Counted from the stretch's first letter, positions 46,534 to 55,987 are shown. The stretch: 64,000 nt of DNA from Galbibacter sp035306585 (GCF_035306585.1 NZ_DATGNU010000034.1:1-64000); one strand, 5' to 3'. Notes: generated by a model not told the origin, from the sequence alone. A program made the numbers and translations.

Positions 46534-46854
46534 CCCGCTGGCCACAAATATGTAAATTTAGATTTGGAATGGGTTTATTAACTAATGCATTTTGCAACCT
46601 ATTTTTACCGTTAAAAACATGCAGCAAACATCAGACCAACATCAGTGGAAATCCGAGCGGGAAAGGGAATATGCTAAATTAGGGGCCGAGAGTTTCAGAG
46701 TTGCCAATATTGTTTCAAATTTTTGTGTTATTGTAGATTACAAATCCTTAGTAATAGGCTCTAACACCTGAATTAAATGCAAAAAAAATACTAAAATTTT
46801 TTATTTAATTTCAGTAATTCATTCAAACTTAGTACCTTTTACCAAAACAACATT

Positions 46855-47313
46855 ATGGCTACATTTAAACTAACTATTAACGGGGAGTCACACCAAATCG
46901 ATGTGGATCCTTCCACGCCCATGCTTTGGGTACTTAGAGATCACTTCAAACTTGTTGGAACAAAATTTGGATGTGGAATTGCTCAATGTGGAGCATGTAC
47001 GATTCATGTATCTGATGTCGCTGTGCGTTCGTGCCAGTTACCAGTCTCCGCAGTAGGAGAACAAAAAATCACCACTATTGAAGGTTTATCGGAAAACGGA
47101 GACCATCCAGTGCAAAAAGCCTGGCTCGAACAAGACGTCCCTCAATGTGGTTACTGCCAAGCTGGACAAATAATGTCAGCAGCAGCACTTTTGAAAGCAA
47201 ATCCCAATCCAAGTGATGAGGAGATTGATCAGGCCATGAATGGCAATATTTGTCGTTGTGGTACTTATATTAGAATAAAAAAAGCGATAAAGACGGCTTC
47301 GTCTTCATTGTAA
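46855..47313 (+). CDS. [2Fe-2S] subunit of an IorAB-type molybdenum hydroxylase
   Basis: This 152-residue electron-transfer subunit has a plant-type ferredoxin domain with C40, C45, C48 and C60 (FGCGIAQCGACTIH). An all-helical second domain carries C98-xx-C101 and C133-x-C135 (QCGYCQAG and ICRCGTY). It pairs with the molybdopterin subunit 35 bases downstream. The two-gene form without a separate FAD subunit is typical of isoquinoline 1-oxidoreductase and aldehyde-type enzymes; the substrate is unknown. Confidence 0.93.
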   Translation: MATFKLTINGESHQIDVDPSTPMLWVLRDHFKLVGTKFGCGIAQCGACTIHVSDVAVRSCQLPVSAVGEQKITTIEGLSENGDHPVQKAWLEQDVPQCGYCQAGQIMSAAALLKANPNPSDEEIDQAMNGNICRCGTYIRIKKAIKTASSSL

Positions 47314-47348
47314 ACCAGCTTTACTACTTAATCTCAAAAACAGGAACA

Positions 47349-49607
47349 GTGACTTTAATAAAAACATCATACGGTAGAAGATCATTTCTTAAAACCTCAG
47401 CATTAGCAGGTGGAGGACTCGTTGTAGGCTTTAGTTGGCTGGCATCTTGCAACCCAACAAATAAAGAAGTTGCTAAAATGCCAAAAGAATGGTTTGAAAT
47501 AAATGGATATCTGAAGATAGGGGACAATGGCCTAGCTACAATAATGTCTCCAAATCCAGAAATAGGACAAAATGTAAAAACATCCATGCCCATGATTGTG
47601 GCGGAAGAGCTCGATATCGATTGGGACAACGTTTTAGTGGAGCAAGCTCCTTTGAATACAGCAATCTTTACTCGTCAATTAGCAGGGGGAAGTGAATCAA
47701 TTAAATTCGGTTGGGATGGACTTCGCATGGCAGGGGCAACTGCTAGAGAAATGCTAAAACAAGCCGCTGCCCAACAATGGGAAGTTCCCGTTAGCGAGGT
47801 AACTACGGATAAAGGTATTATTAGCCATAAAGCAACAAATAGAACGATTGGTTATGGAGAGGTGGCTTCGGTGGCCGCAACAATAACGCCACCAAAGGAA
47901 GTTGAACTGAAAAACTATGATGAATTTAAAATTATTGGAACCTCAAAGAGAAACGTTGATGGATTAAAACTGGTAACCGGAAAACCCCTATTTGGAATTG
48001 ATCAAGATCAAGAAGGTATGCTAATTGCGATGATCGTTCCTCCTCCAGCCTTTGGTTTAAAACTTAAATCTTATGACGATTCCAAGGCGCGAACAATGCC
48101 TGGAATAAAAGACATTTTCACCATCAACACCTATGAAAATGTGAAGGGAAAAAGTATGTTTGATGTCGATGCCTTTCCAGAATTAATAGCGGTTGTAGGA
48201 AACACTACCTGGGAGGTAATGCAGGCTAAAAAAGCCATCATAGCACAGTGGGAACCTTTTGAAGAATACCAAGAGAACTTTCGTGGTTTTTCAGGAAAAA
48301 ACATTATTTCACAAACAATTCCGGCAGGAAAGGAAAATAGTGAAGATCATTATAAAATTATGGAGGCCATGTCCCTGAAGGCTTCGAAGATTGTACGAAA
48401 AGATGGTGATCCAGATGCAGCCTTTAAAGGAGCTGCTAAGATTATAGAGCGTAGTTATACAGCCCCTTTTTTATCCCACAGCACTTTGGAACCTATGAAT
48501 TTCTTTGCCGATGTTACTGAGGATAAAGCACTCCTAAGTGGTCCAGTGCAAACTCCAGAATATATGGAAAAATCTGCAGCAGAAAGGTTAGGACTTCCAT
48601 TGGATAAAGTGGAACTAAAAATGACCCGACAGGGAGGTGGCTTTGGACGACGACTTTATGGCCATTTTGTAGTGGAAGCTGGTATAATTTCTCAAAAAAC
48701 AAAATCCCCCATTAAGCTTATTTACACTCGTGAAGATGACATGACATTTGGAACATATCGTCCCGCTTATCACGCAAGGTATAGAGCCGCGCTTGATAAG
48801 GATAATAACCTTATCGGATTTCATGTAAGGGCAGGGGGAATTCCAGAAAGCCCATTGTTTGCCAATAGATTCCCAGCTGGAGCGGTGGATAATTATCTGG
48901 CTGAAACTTGGGATGTTCCTTCTAATATTACCGTTGGTGCATTTAGAGCTCCACGCTCAAACTTTATCGCGGGAGTCGAGCAGGCATTCTTAGATGAAGT
49001 AGCTGAAGAAGCAGGAAAAGACCCAATTGACTTTAGACTAGAATTATTTGAAAGAGCAAGCAATAACCCTGTAGGAGAAAATAATGATTATGATCCTAAG
49101 CGTTATGCCGGAGTTCTAGAACTCGTTCGTGAAAAATCAGGTTGGGGTAAAGAATCAACCGATAAAGTCTATAGAGGGGTCTCCGCATATTACTGTCATA
49201 ATTCGTATGTAGCTAATATTTTGGATATGGCCATTGAAAATGATCTGCCTGTGGTTAAAAAAGTATATGCTGCTGTGGATTGTGGAATTGTTGTAAATCC
49301 AATTGCAGCGACCAATATGGTAGAAGGAGGAACCATTGATGGAATCGGAAATGCAATGTATGGAGGTTTGGTTTTTAAAGACGGAGCTCCAATTCAAAAT
49401 AATTTTGATCGCTATCGCCTCATCAGACATAAAGAAAGCCCAAAGGAAATAGAGGTTCACTTTGTTGATAACAATGAACATCCTACAGGGCTAGGCGAAC
49501 CACCATTTCCACCGGTAATGGGTGCACTTGCTAATGCTTTGTATAAAGCTACAGGCCAACGTCATTACGATCAACCCTTCATTACAAACAAAAAGGTAAT
49601 CGGATAA
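47349..49607 (+). CDS. Molybdopterin-binding subunit of an IorAB-type hydroxylase
   Basis: This 752-residue catalytic subunit starts with GTG. The N-terminus has a twin-arginine signal, GRRSFLKTSALAGG, followed by a hydrophobic stretch ending LASC, so it is exported folded, possibly as a lipoprotein. The Mo-cofactor loop GGGFGRR is at 429-435, and the catalytic Glu is E717 in GLGEPPFPP. Specific chaperone or XdhC-like maturation genes are not in the window. The substrate cannot be told from sequence. Confidence 0.92.
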   Translation: MTLIKTSYGRRSFLKTSALAGGGLVVGFSWLASCNPTNKEVAKMPKEWFEINGYLKIGDNGLATIMSPNPEIGQNVKTSMPMIVAEELDIDWDNVLVEQAPLNTAIFTRQLAGGSESIKFGWDGLRMAGATAREMLKQAAAQQWEVPVSEVTTDKGIISHKATNRTIGYGEVASVAATITPPKEVELKNYDEFKIIGTSKRNVDGLKLVTGKPLFGIDQDQEGMLIAMIVPPPAFGLKLKSYDDSKARTMPGIKDIFTINTYENVKGKSMFDVDAFPELIAVVGNTTWEVMQAKKAIIAQWEPFEEYQENFRGFSGKNIISQTIPAGKENSEDHYKIMEAMSLKASKIVRKDGDPDAAFKGAAKIIERSYTAPFLSHSTLEPMNFFADVTEDKALLSGPVQTPEYMEKSAAERLGLPLDKVELKMTRQGGGFGRRLYGHFVVEAGIISQKTKSPIKLIYTREDDMTFGTYRPAYHARYRAALDKDNNLIGFHVRAGGIPESPLFANRFPAGAVDNYLAETWDVPSNITVGAFRAPRSNFIAGVEQAFLDEVAEEAGKDPIDFRLELFERASNNPVGENNDYDPKRYAGVLELVREKSGWGKESTDKVYRGVSAYYCHNSYVANILDMAIENDLPVVKKVYAAVDCGIVVNPIAATNMVEGGTIDGIGNAMYGGLVFKDGAPIQNNFDRYRLIRHKESPKEIEVHFVDNNEHPTGLGEPPFPPVMGALANALYKATGQRHYDQPFITNKKVIG

Positions 49608-49656
49608 AATAGTTGCGAAATTCCATTTTTGGTATTCAAAACATACAAGATAAAAT

Positions 49657-49693
49657 AAGTATCAAGCAGCCATATGCTTTGGTACTTTTTTTT
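49657..49693 (+). terminator. Terminator after the hydroxylase genes
   Basis: A stem (AAGTATCAAGC region with GCTTTGGTACTT, one bulge and one G-U) is followed by eight T, 50 bases after the stop. Confidence 0.7.
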
Positions 49694-49886
49694 ACGGATT
49701 TAATCTGTAACTTTAACAAAATAATGCTAAAATGTTTTTTGTGAAAATTTAACACAGGAACTTTACTGCTTTAATATGCGTAGAATCAAATTTTTGTTAT
49801 CTTGTTTTTTTTTAGACTAACATCTAAAAATACCCTATTAATTATTCCAAAAACAAACAAAACGTAAATAACATAGATTACAACGA

Positions 49887-50876
49887 ATGAAAATCACTTA
49901 CAGATTATTTTTATCATCCCTTGTGCTATATTCTTTAAATAGCTACTCCCAAGAACAAAAACCAGAGAATTACACCCAGAAGATCGCTGGAAGTGAATTA
50001 ACAATAGATATGGTAGGAATTCCAGCAGGAGAATTTCTAATGGGCAGCCCCGTAACGGAAAAGCAAAGATCGGAAGATGAAGGTCCACAACACAAAGTTA
50101 AACTCGATGCTTTTTGGATGTCATCTCATGAGATTACATGGGAATTATACGATCTATACCTACAACGTTCTGTAGATGATGTAAATGATCCAAATAAATC
50201 CAAAGATATTGATCATGACATTGACGCGGTTGCCGGTGCAACCATTCCATATGTAGACATGAGTCTTGGAATGGGAAAGGGAGCGGGCCTCCCTATTGGA
50301 AACGTAACACCTTTAGCCGCCTCAAAGTTTTGTGAATGGTTGTCTGCAAAAACGGGCCATTTCTATAGACTTCCAACGGAAGCAGAGTGGGAATATGCTG
50401 CTAGAGCTGGATCCCAAACCGCCTATCATTTTGGAGATGACCCTTCTGAACTAGGGGAGTATGCTTGGTATATGGATAACAGTGATGATCACTACCATAA
50501 AATAGGACAGAAGAAACCTAACCCATGGGGATTGTACGATATGTATGGAAATGTAGCAGAATGGACATTAGATCAATACGTTCCTGATGCTTATAGTAAG
50601 CGTAAGAAAGTTGCGAAAAACCCTCATGAAGTAGCGACTGAACCATACCCTTGGTCTCTCAGAGGGGGATCTTACTATGATCCGGCAGAATATTTGAGAA
50701 GTGCTTCTCGCTATGGTTCAACAGAAAATTGGAGAATGAGAGATCCTCAATTTCCAAAAAGTTTATGGTGGAACACGGATGCTCCTTTTGTTGGATTTAG
50801 AATAGTAAGAGATCCAACCCCTCCGTCAAAAGCTGACTATGAAAAATACTGGGGAGTAAGCAAGCCTTCCAAATGA
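49887..50876 (+). CDS. Secreted SUMF1/formylglycine-generating-enzyme-fold protein lacking the catalytic cysteines
   Basis: A signal peptide (residues about 1-21) precedes one SUMF1 domain. The usual signatures are present: IPAGEFLMGSP near residue 44, RLPTEAEWEYAARAGS, WGLYDMYGNVAEWTLD, LRGGSYYDP and GFRIVRDP. The only Cys is in SKFCEWLS. The C-terminal pair used by true formylglycine-generating enzymes is absent (the region reads LRSASRYGSTENW), so sulfatase activation is unlikely. Many secreted Bacteroidota members are of this kind, with unknown roles. It lies 93 bases before the oxidoreductase gene. Confidence 0.85.
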   Translation: MKITYRLFLSSLVLYSLNSYSQEQKPENYTQKIAGSELTIDMVGIPAGEFLMGSPVTEKQRSEDEGPQHKVKLDAFWMSSHEITWELYDLYLQRSVDDVNDPNKSKDIDHDIDAVAGATIPYVDMSLGMGKGAGLPIGNVTPLAASKFCEWLSAKTGHFYRLPTEAEWEYAARAGSQTAYHFGDDPSELGEYAWYMDNSDDHYHKIGQKKPNPWGLYDMYGNVAEWTLDQYVPDAYSKRKKVAKNPHEVATEPYPWSLRGGSYYDPAEYLRSASRYGSTENWRMRDPQFPKSLWWNTDAPFVGFRIVRDPTPPSKADYEKYWGVSKPSK

Positions 50877-50969
50877 GACCTAGAACATTTTTAGATAGCA
50901 AAATGAATTATTAACCTAAAATAGCTTATATCGTTTAGCGATTAAAAATACTATACTAATTATTTAATT

Positions 50970-52313
50970 ATGAGAAAATCAGATAAAAAACCATTACTTG
51001 ATATCAGTGGTTCTAGAAGGAATTTCGTAAAAAGCACAGCACTGTTTTCCGCAGGGATGATGCTTCCAGCCACTGAGATGAACGCGATGTTTAATGTTTT
51101 GAATGACAAAACCTTAAAAATTGCCTTAGTAGGTTGTGGAGGTAGAGGTACTGGTGCAGCAAACCAAGCGCTTAAAGCAGATGAGAATGTTCAACTTGTC
51201 GCTATGGCTGATGCCTTCGAAGACAGACTAAATGGAAGTCTACAGCACCTTGAAAAGGAATTTGAAGGCACTAAAAAAGTTAAAGTAAAAGAGAAGAATA
51301 AATTCATAGGATTTGATGCCTATAAAAAAGCTATTGATCTAGCGGATGTTGTAATCCTTACAACTCCTCCAGGTTTTAGACCATATCATTTTGAATATGC
51401 TGTAAATGCCGGAAAACATGTTTTCATGGAGAAGCCACTTGCAGTAGACATCCCAGGAATACGTAAGGTTTTGGAAATGGCAAAAGTTGCCAAAGCGAAA
51501 AAATTAAATGTGGTTGTTGGCTTGCAACGCCGTTACCAAAAAAACTACATTGAAATAGAAAAACAAATACGAGAAGGAGCAGTTGGAAAAATCACCTCTG
51601 GTCAAGTATATTGGAATAGTAGTGGAGTATGGGTTAACCCTAGAAAACCTGGCCAAACTGAGCTGGATTATCAAATGAGAAACTGGTATTACTTCAACTG
51701 GTTATGTGGAGATCATATCTTAGAGCAACACATTCACAATATTGATGTGGCCAACTGGTTTATAGGTGAATATCCAATATCAGCCCAAGGAATGGGTGGA
51801 CGTCTTGTGAGAACTGGCCCTGAGCATGGAGAGATCTTCGATCATCATTTTGTAGAATTCAAATATCCTAGTGGTGCTATAATCTCTAGTCAATGTAGAC
51901 ATCAACCTGGTACTTGGTCTAAAGTTGGCGAAGATTTCCAAGGAACAAAAGGAATCGTAGACACTAATGACGCAGGTGCGGCAAAAATTGTAGGCTATGA
52001 CAATGAAGATATTTTCTCCTATCGAGGTAGAAACGATCCAAACCCTTATCAACAAGAACATGATGAACTTTTCAAATCTATTCGTAACAAAGGAGTTATA
52101 AGTGATACGGAAAATGGGGCGTATAGTACTATGACTGCGATCATGGGACGAATGGCAACCTATTCTGGACAAGTTATCAACTGGGATGAAGCGCTGAAAT
52201 CTGATCTTCAAATTATGCCGGCAGAAGTAACTTGGGATACAACACCACCAACATTACCAGGAGAAGATGGTAATTACCCAATTCCCATTCCAGGAAAAAC
52301 GAAGGTCATGTAG
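50970..52313 (+). CDS. Tat-exported Gfo/Idh/MocA family oxidoreductase
   Basis: The N-terminus has a twin-arginine signal (SRRNFVKSTALFS, residues about 11-23). The NAD-binding Rossmann fold follows (IALVGCGGRGTGAANQAL near residue 52), with the EKP motif of the family in FMEKPLAVDIPG. The middle and C-terminal part carry HIHNIDVANW. Exported members act on sugars or sugar acids in the periplasm with a tightly bound cofactor. A terminator follows. Confidence 0.92.
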   Translation: MRKSDKKPLLDISGSRRNFVKSTALFSAGMMLPATEMNAMFNVLNDKTLKIALVGCGGRGTGAANQALKADENVQLVAMADAFEDRLNGSLQHLEKEFEGTKKVKVKEKNKFIGFDAYKKAIDLADVVILTTPPGFRPYHFEYAVNAGKHVFMEKPLAVDIPGIRKVLEMAKVAKAKKLNVVVGLQRRYQKNYIEIEKQIREGAVGKITSGQVYWNSSGVWVNPRKPGQTELDYQMRNWYYFNWLCGDHILEQHIHNIDVANWFIGEYPISAQGMGGRLVRTGPEHGEIFDHHFVEFKYPSGAIISSQCRHQPGTWSKVGEDFQGTKGIVDTNDAGAAKIVGYDNEDIFSYRGRNDPNPYQQEHDELFKSIRNKGVISDTENGAYSTMTAIMGRMATYSGQVINWDEALKSDLQIMPAEVTWDTTPPTLPGEDGNYPIPIPGKTKVM

Positions 52314-52365
52314 TAATTTAAATAAATAAAGTAATAACTCTTACTTTAAAAGAGGAAAATAAAAT

Positions 52366-52405
52366 AAAAAGAGCTTCAAGTTTTAAATAATTTGAAGCTC
52401 TTTTT
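52366..52405 (+). terminator. Rho-independent terminator after the oxidoreductase
   Basis: A 14-bp perfect stem (AAAAAGAGCTTCAA with TTGAAGCTCTTTTT) closes a loop of about 12 bases, 53 bases after the stop. Confidence 0.85.
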
Positions 52406-52439
52406 ATCTAATAAATAATAGAGTAGAGGCCAGTAATTT

Positions 52440-52660
52440 ATTTATAAAATCTCATCAATAACCACTTCGCGCATCTAATAAAGTCAAACCCTCTTTGTCC
52501 AAAATCAGCGAAGCGCTGGACGAAATTACACCTAATTTTCTTCAGAAATTGCACTTCCTACGGGTCCTCTCAATATTTGGTTGAATGGATAACCAAGCCA
52601 AGCCAAGGAAACTGTCGCAGGTACGGTGTTGTGTTTTTTGGAAATTTAATCCAAGGTATT
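52440..52660 (-). pseudogene. Frameshifted gene remnant downstream of the GH43 gene
   Basis: On the minus strand protein-like sequence continues through all three frames with one-base shifts. One frame gives VPATVSLAWLGYPFNQI and RGPVGSAISEEN, the next gives SSSASLILDKEGLTLLDA, the third gives MREVVIDEIL. No start is left, and no family was recognised. This pattern fits the decayed 3' end of a gene; chance cannot be ruled out. Confidence 0.35.
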
Positions 52661-52678
52661 CAAATTTTAAATCCTGAA

Positions 52679-54199
52679 TTACTCTTCGGTGGGTAAAGGC
52701 TGATATGTGAAGTTTTTAAAATGTACTTCGCCTTCACCTATAGAGACCAAGCCTATTCGCAGACTCAAAAACCCACTTAGAACATTATGATGAATGGCTG
52801 AGACCTCCAAGGAACTTTCAATTTTCTTCCAGTTTTCACCATCTATACTATAAAATTGGTTTACAATATTATTGTTGTTAATAAGCTTTAAATGTACTTT
52901 TCTATTCAATACACCCTTTTCAGCCTCAAATTGCCAACCACGTAAATTAGCAAGGATATTAGAATGATCCGCTAATATCCCAGAACCTGATTTCTCATTA
53001 TAAAACAATACTAAACCACCAATAGCATTTCCCTTAATTTCTAATTCTACAGACACGCTATAGGAATGATCCGAAGGGGAAATTAATAGAGGAGAGCTAT
53101 CGGCTATAGTACTTCCTTTAGCTTTTATTTTCAAGGTGTTATTTTCTATCTTAAATCGATCCTTGTCAAAATCTGCGTAGAAATGCCATTTAGGATCAAG
53201 GATCGAAGAATCAAATGTATCACTGAGCTGATAATTACTTTTGGAGACTTTTGAAGTCGGCCTTTTAATTGGTTTAGAAATAACAATGGAATCAGGCATT
53301 TTAAACCATCCATCTGATGTCCACTCTAGTGGTGCAAGTAGCGTTTGTCTTCCCAAATTATAATGATCCTTTTCATAGCCGTGAAATACCATCCAAGGTT
53401 CACCAGAGGCAGTCTTAAAAACGGTGGCATGTCCAACCGAAGCCCACTGATCTTCAGGATTTTCAGTTCTAATAATTGGATTGTAAGGAGAGTTTTCCCA
53501 AGGTCCTAATGGTGATTTAGAACGGGCAGAGATTACCATATGTCCAGTAGGAGGACCTGCAGTACCTCCTTGAGCTACGGTAAGATAATAATACTCTCCA
53601 TGCTTAAAAAGTTTAGGACCTTCCATACAGAAACATTCAATAGTCCAATCCAAAGGAATAGACCAACCATCATAAGCATGTATTTCTTCACCATCGGTGG
53701 CTAATCCGTCATCGGTCAAAGGTACATATCCGCCGTTTGGGAAGTATAAATAGCGATTACCATCTTGATCTACTACATGACCAGGATCAATATTTCCAAT
53801 TTTAAGATCTATAGGATCGCTCCATGGACCTTCCATTTTATCAGAAAATATCACGTAGTTTGTATTATTAGAAGGGAAGTAGATATAATATTTATCCTTG
53901 TATTTAATAAGGTCAGGAGCCCAAACTGAGCCTACAGGTTTTTGTAAAGCATTCGTTAGTATGGACCAATTAATTAAATCCTCTGAATGCCATACTGTAA
54001 GTCCGGGATGATAATCAAATGAAGAATGAATCATGTAATAATCCTCACCATCCACTAAAATACTAGGATCAGGAAAATCTCCAGAAAATATTGGATTTTG
54101 ATAATGAGTCAATGGAATGTTTAAATTAGGGCGTTGTTTTTGGGCATTTGACCAAAAGAAACATGCCAATAAAATAAAAAATAATGCATTTTTTTTCAT
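52679..54199 (-). CDS. Secreted glycoside hydrolase family 43 enzyme (beta-xylosidase/arabinofuranosidase type)
   Basis: The Met at 54199 gives a clean signal peptide (MKKNALFFILLACFFWSNAQ) and 506 residues; eight upstream residues are probably untranslated. The five-bladed propeller domain starts with the catalytic base motif GDFPDPSILVDG, then GNIDPGHVVDQDG, and the likely acid Glu in CMEGPKLFKHG. A C-terminal beta-sandwich from about residue 325 follows, as in GH43 beta-xylosidases. It probably cuts xylan or arabinan side chains. No SusC/D pair is nearby. Confidence 0.92.
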   Translation of the reverse strand: MKKNALFFILLACFFWSNAQKQRPNLNIPLTHYQNPIFSGDFPDPSILVDGEDYYMIHSSFDYHPGLTVWHSEDLINWSILTNALQKPVGSVWAPDLIKYKDKYYIYFPSNNTNYVIFSDKMEGPWSDPIDLKIGNIDPGHVVDQDGNRYLYFPNGGYVPLTDDGLATDGEEIHAYDGWSIPLDWTIECFCMEGPKLFKHGEYYYLTVAQGGTAGPPTGHMVISARSKSPLGPWENSPYNPIIRTENPEDQWASVGHATVFKTASGEPWMVFHGYEKDHYNLGRQTLLAPLEWTSDGWFKMPDSIVISKPIKRPTSKVSKSNYQLSDTFDSSILDPKWHFYADFDKDRFKIENNTLKIKAKGSTIADSSPLLISPSDHSYSVSVELEIKGNAIGGLVLFYNEKSGSGILADHSNILANLRGWQFEAEKGVLNRKVHLKLINNNNIVNQFYSIDGENWKKIESSLEVSAIHHNVLSGFLSLRIGLVSIGEGEVHFKNFTYQPLPTEE

Positions 54200-54315
54200 G
54201 ATTGAGTTTGTTAGTTCATCCAAATATACAGATTAACCACAACTTATAGTCATTTTAAATATAAGTTTAAAATTAATTATTATGTTACCAACTACCAGTT
54301 ATAAAATTCGTTAGA

Positions 54316-54510
54316 TTATAAACTTGCTATAAATTGGTTAAGTTCGGGGGTAATAAGGTCATACTTTTCTTTATTCTTTAAATCTGTTAGAGGGTCAACT
54401 TCATAGGGCAAATAACAACCAAATGTTGCCCACAAATTAAAATATGGATTAGGAGAGAGCCTGTAGGTTCTTCCCGATCTCTTTAGGCAGCATGAATTGG
54501 ACCATATTTC
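54316..54510 (-). pseudogene. C-terminal fragment of an unrecognised gene
   Basis: A minus-strand frame without a start codon is open for 64 codons and ends in TAA at 54316-54318. It reads convincingly as the end of a protein, with LSPNPYFNLWATFGCYLP and KYDLITPELNQFIASL. It lies at the boundary between the GH43 gene and the island. A stop directly upstream shows that it is broken. The remaining bases 54200-54698 hold nothing else I could name. Confidence 0.45.
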
Positions 54511-54698
54511 CTATTTCACAAAAAATCATTTAAAATCTGGAAATTGATTCTTTTCGATGAAAATTACAATTTAAAAACTAGATAGTTTTAACCGAAGAGT
54601 TCTATAGCCATGTTAAACTCATTATAATTGAAAATGAGAATAAACACTCTCTTTCTTTTAAATTTCAATATATTTATTGTCCTAACGATACCTGAAAA

Positions 54699-55553
54699 AT
54701 GAGTTCATTTGAAATAGACCTTTCTACAAATAAGGGTATATGCATTAATCTTGAATGTATATATTGTCGCGGAAAATTTTCAACAGAGCTTGATACTAAT
54801 TTTACGGAGGTGCAATCTCCTTATTCTAATGAAGATAGATTGTACTGTACTGAATGTGAGAAACCATATGAATGTTCAATAAAAGTCAATCTGAATAAAT
54901 TTGAAATAATTTTTAAAGATAATTTAAAAGGATCTATTAGTTATTCAGGAAATGTAAACCAAGACGAATACAATGAATCCACACCATATCAATCTAAGCA
55001 ATTTTATCACATCCAAATAGATCGGCTTAAAAAAATACTCAATGTAGAAATTGAGCAGTATATTACTGACCAGGCATTAAATAGGTTGGTATTTTCTGGT
55101 GTAATTACCGCTCTTGAAACTTATCTAAATGAAATTTTCATATCGATTGTGTTTGAATCCGAGTATACCTTAGAAAAATTTGTTAGTGAATATGAACCAT
55201 ACAAAAAAGAACAAATTTCCCTAAATAAAATCTTCTCTAAATATAACTCATTGGGGGCTCGTGTTAGAGAGGATTTGAATTACCTTATTTACCATAACAT
55301 TGGAAAACTGATTGCTGTTTTTGACATATTTAATTTTGATCTTCAAAAATTTCCAAGAATTAAAGATATATCAATCGCAATCCAAAAACGACATGATTTG
55401 GTTCACCGTAGTGGTTTAGATAAAGACAATAATTTTCAAGAGATCTCAAAAGCAGAGGTAAGAGCATTAATTTCAAACACAAGCCAATTGGTAGGTTATA
55501 TCGATAAAAAAATTAAAGAAAGATGTTATTTGCCAGAAGAATTTCTATTTTAG
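54699..55553 (+). CDS. Zinc-ribbon protein with a C-terminal HEPN-like domain
   Basis: This 284-residue AT-rich gene encodes a protein with an N-terminal zinc ribbon (C20-xx-C23 and C50-xx-C53). A mainly helical C-terminal domain runs from about 120 to 280. The helical part carries R231-H-D-L-V-H236 followed by RSGLD, the Rx4H motif of HEPN domains, many of which are RNases of toxin-antitoxin or abortive-infection systems. A helix with a conserved-looking Glu (ITALETYLNEIF) precedes it, as in HEPN folds. No antitoxin follows on the same strand. The function is inferred from the motif only. Confidence 0.65.
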   Translation: MSSFEIDLSTNKGICINLECIYCRGKFSTELDTNFTEVQSPYSNEDRLYCTECEKPYECSIKVNLNKFEIIFKDNLKGSISYSGNVNQDEYNESTPYQSKQFYHIQIDRLKKILNVEIEQYITDQALNRLVFSGVITALETYLNEIFISIVFESEYTLEKFVSEYEPYKKEQISLNKIFSKYNSLGARVREDLNYLIYHNIGKLIAVFDIFNFDLQKFPRIKDISIAIQKRHDLVHRSGLDKDNNFQEISKAEVRALISNTSQLVGYIDKKIKERCYLPEEFLF

Positions 55554-55724
55554 AATCACTCTTCGCCGGGGAGTACTATGTAAGGGTTTTCTCCATGAAA
55601 TAGAAGATTTAGTTACTCTTTCATGAGTGTATATTTTTCCTTCTTTTAAATTTTGTAAAGCATCATTTATAGCCTGTTTTTGCTTTTCACTTAGAAAATC
55701 AGATTCTTTTTCAGAAAAGTCCAT
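55545..55724 (-). CDS. Small antitoxin-like protein
   Basis: This 59-codon frame overlaps the end of the HEPN-like gene by 9 bases in the convergent direction. Its sequence SEKQKQAINDALQNLKEGK followed by YTHERV resembles the start of short type II antitoxins, which often read LTEEQ...AI..AL..L..GK..SHEEV. The C-terminus is short and very basic (HSTPRRRVILK), unlike a full antitoxin, so it may be a truncated remnant. No toxin gene is found downstream on the minus strand. Confidence 0.45.
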   Translation of the reverse strand: MDFSEKESDFLSEKQKQAINDALQNLKEGKIYTHERVTKSSISWRKPLHSTPRRRVILK

Positions 55725-55987
55725 TTTAAAATTTATTAAGATTGTTTGGAATACATTTAATCCATTTGCCCAGACAAACTGCCATGGTAAAGTTAAAAAT
55801 AACTTTCAAGCTTTAGTTTAAAAGATCATGAAAATATGCTTTTAAGGAAAACCGTAAGGTTTTTGGGAAATCTGCAATGTATCTTTGAATTCATATGGAA
55901 ACAGTTCTAGTTAATTAAATTAAGGAACTGCAATTAAAGTGTTTTTTGTTATATTGGATAGCTTTTCTGCTCTTTTAAATTTATACT
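55725..55987. other. Gene-free stretch upstream of the large helicase
   Basis: No open frame, repeat or convincing promoter match was found in these 263 AT-rich bases. They must hold the start of transcription of the helicase gene and of the minus-strand small ORF. Confidence 0.4.

Noticed and set aside
46392..46682. 96-codon plus-strand frame in the gap after the serine hydrolase
   Set aside because: Composition is unlike a protein, and the opposite-strand frame is the better candidate. Neither is convincing as an intact gene.
49887..50876. Active formylglycine-generating enzyme (sulfatase activation)
   Set aside because: The C-terminal catalytic cysteines are absent and no sulfatase gene is nearby.
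55627..55821. 64-codon plus-strand frame before the helicase
   Set aside because: It mirrors the minus-strand antitoxin-like frame, whose composition is much more protein-like.
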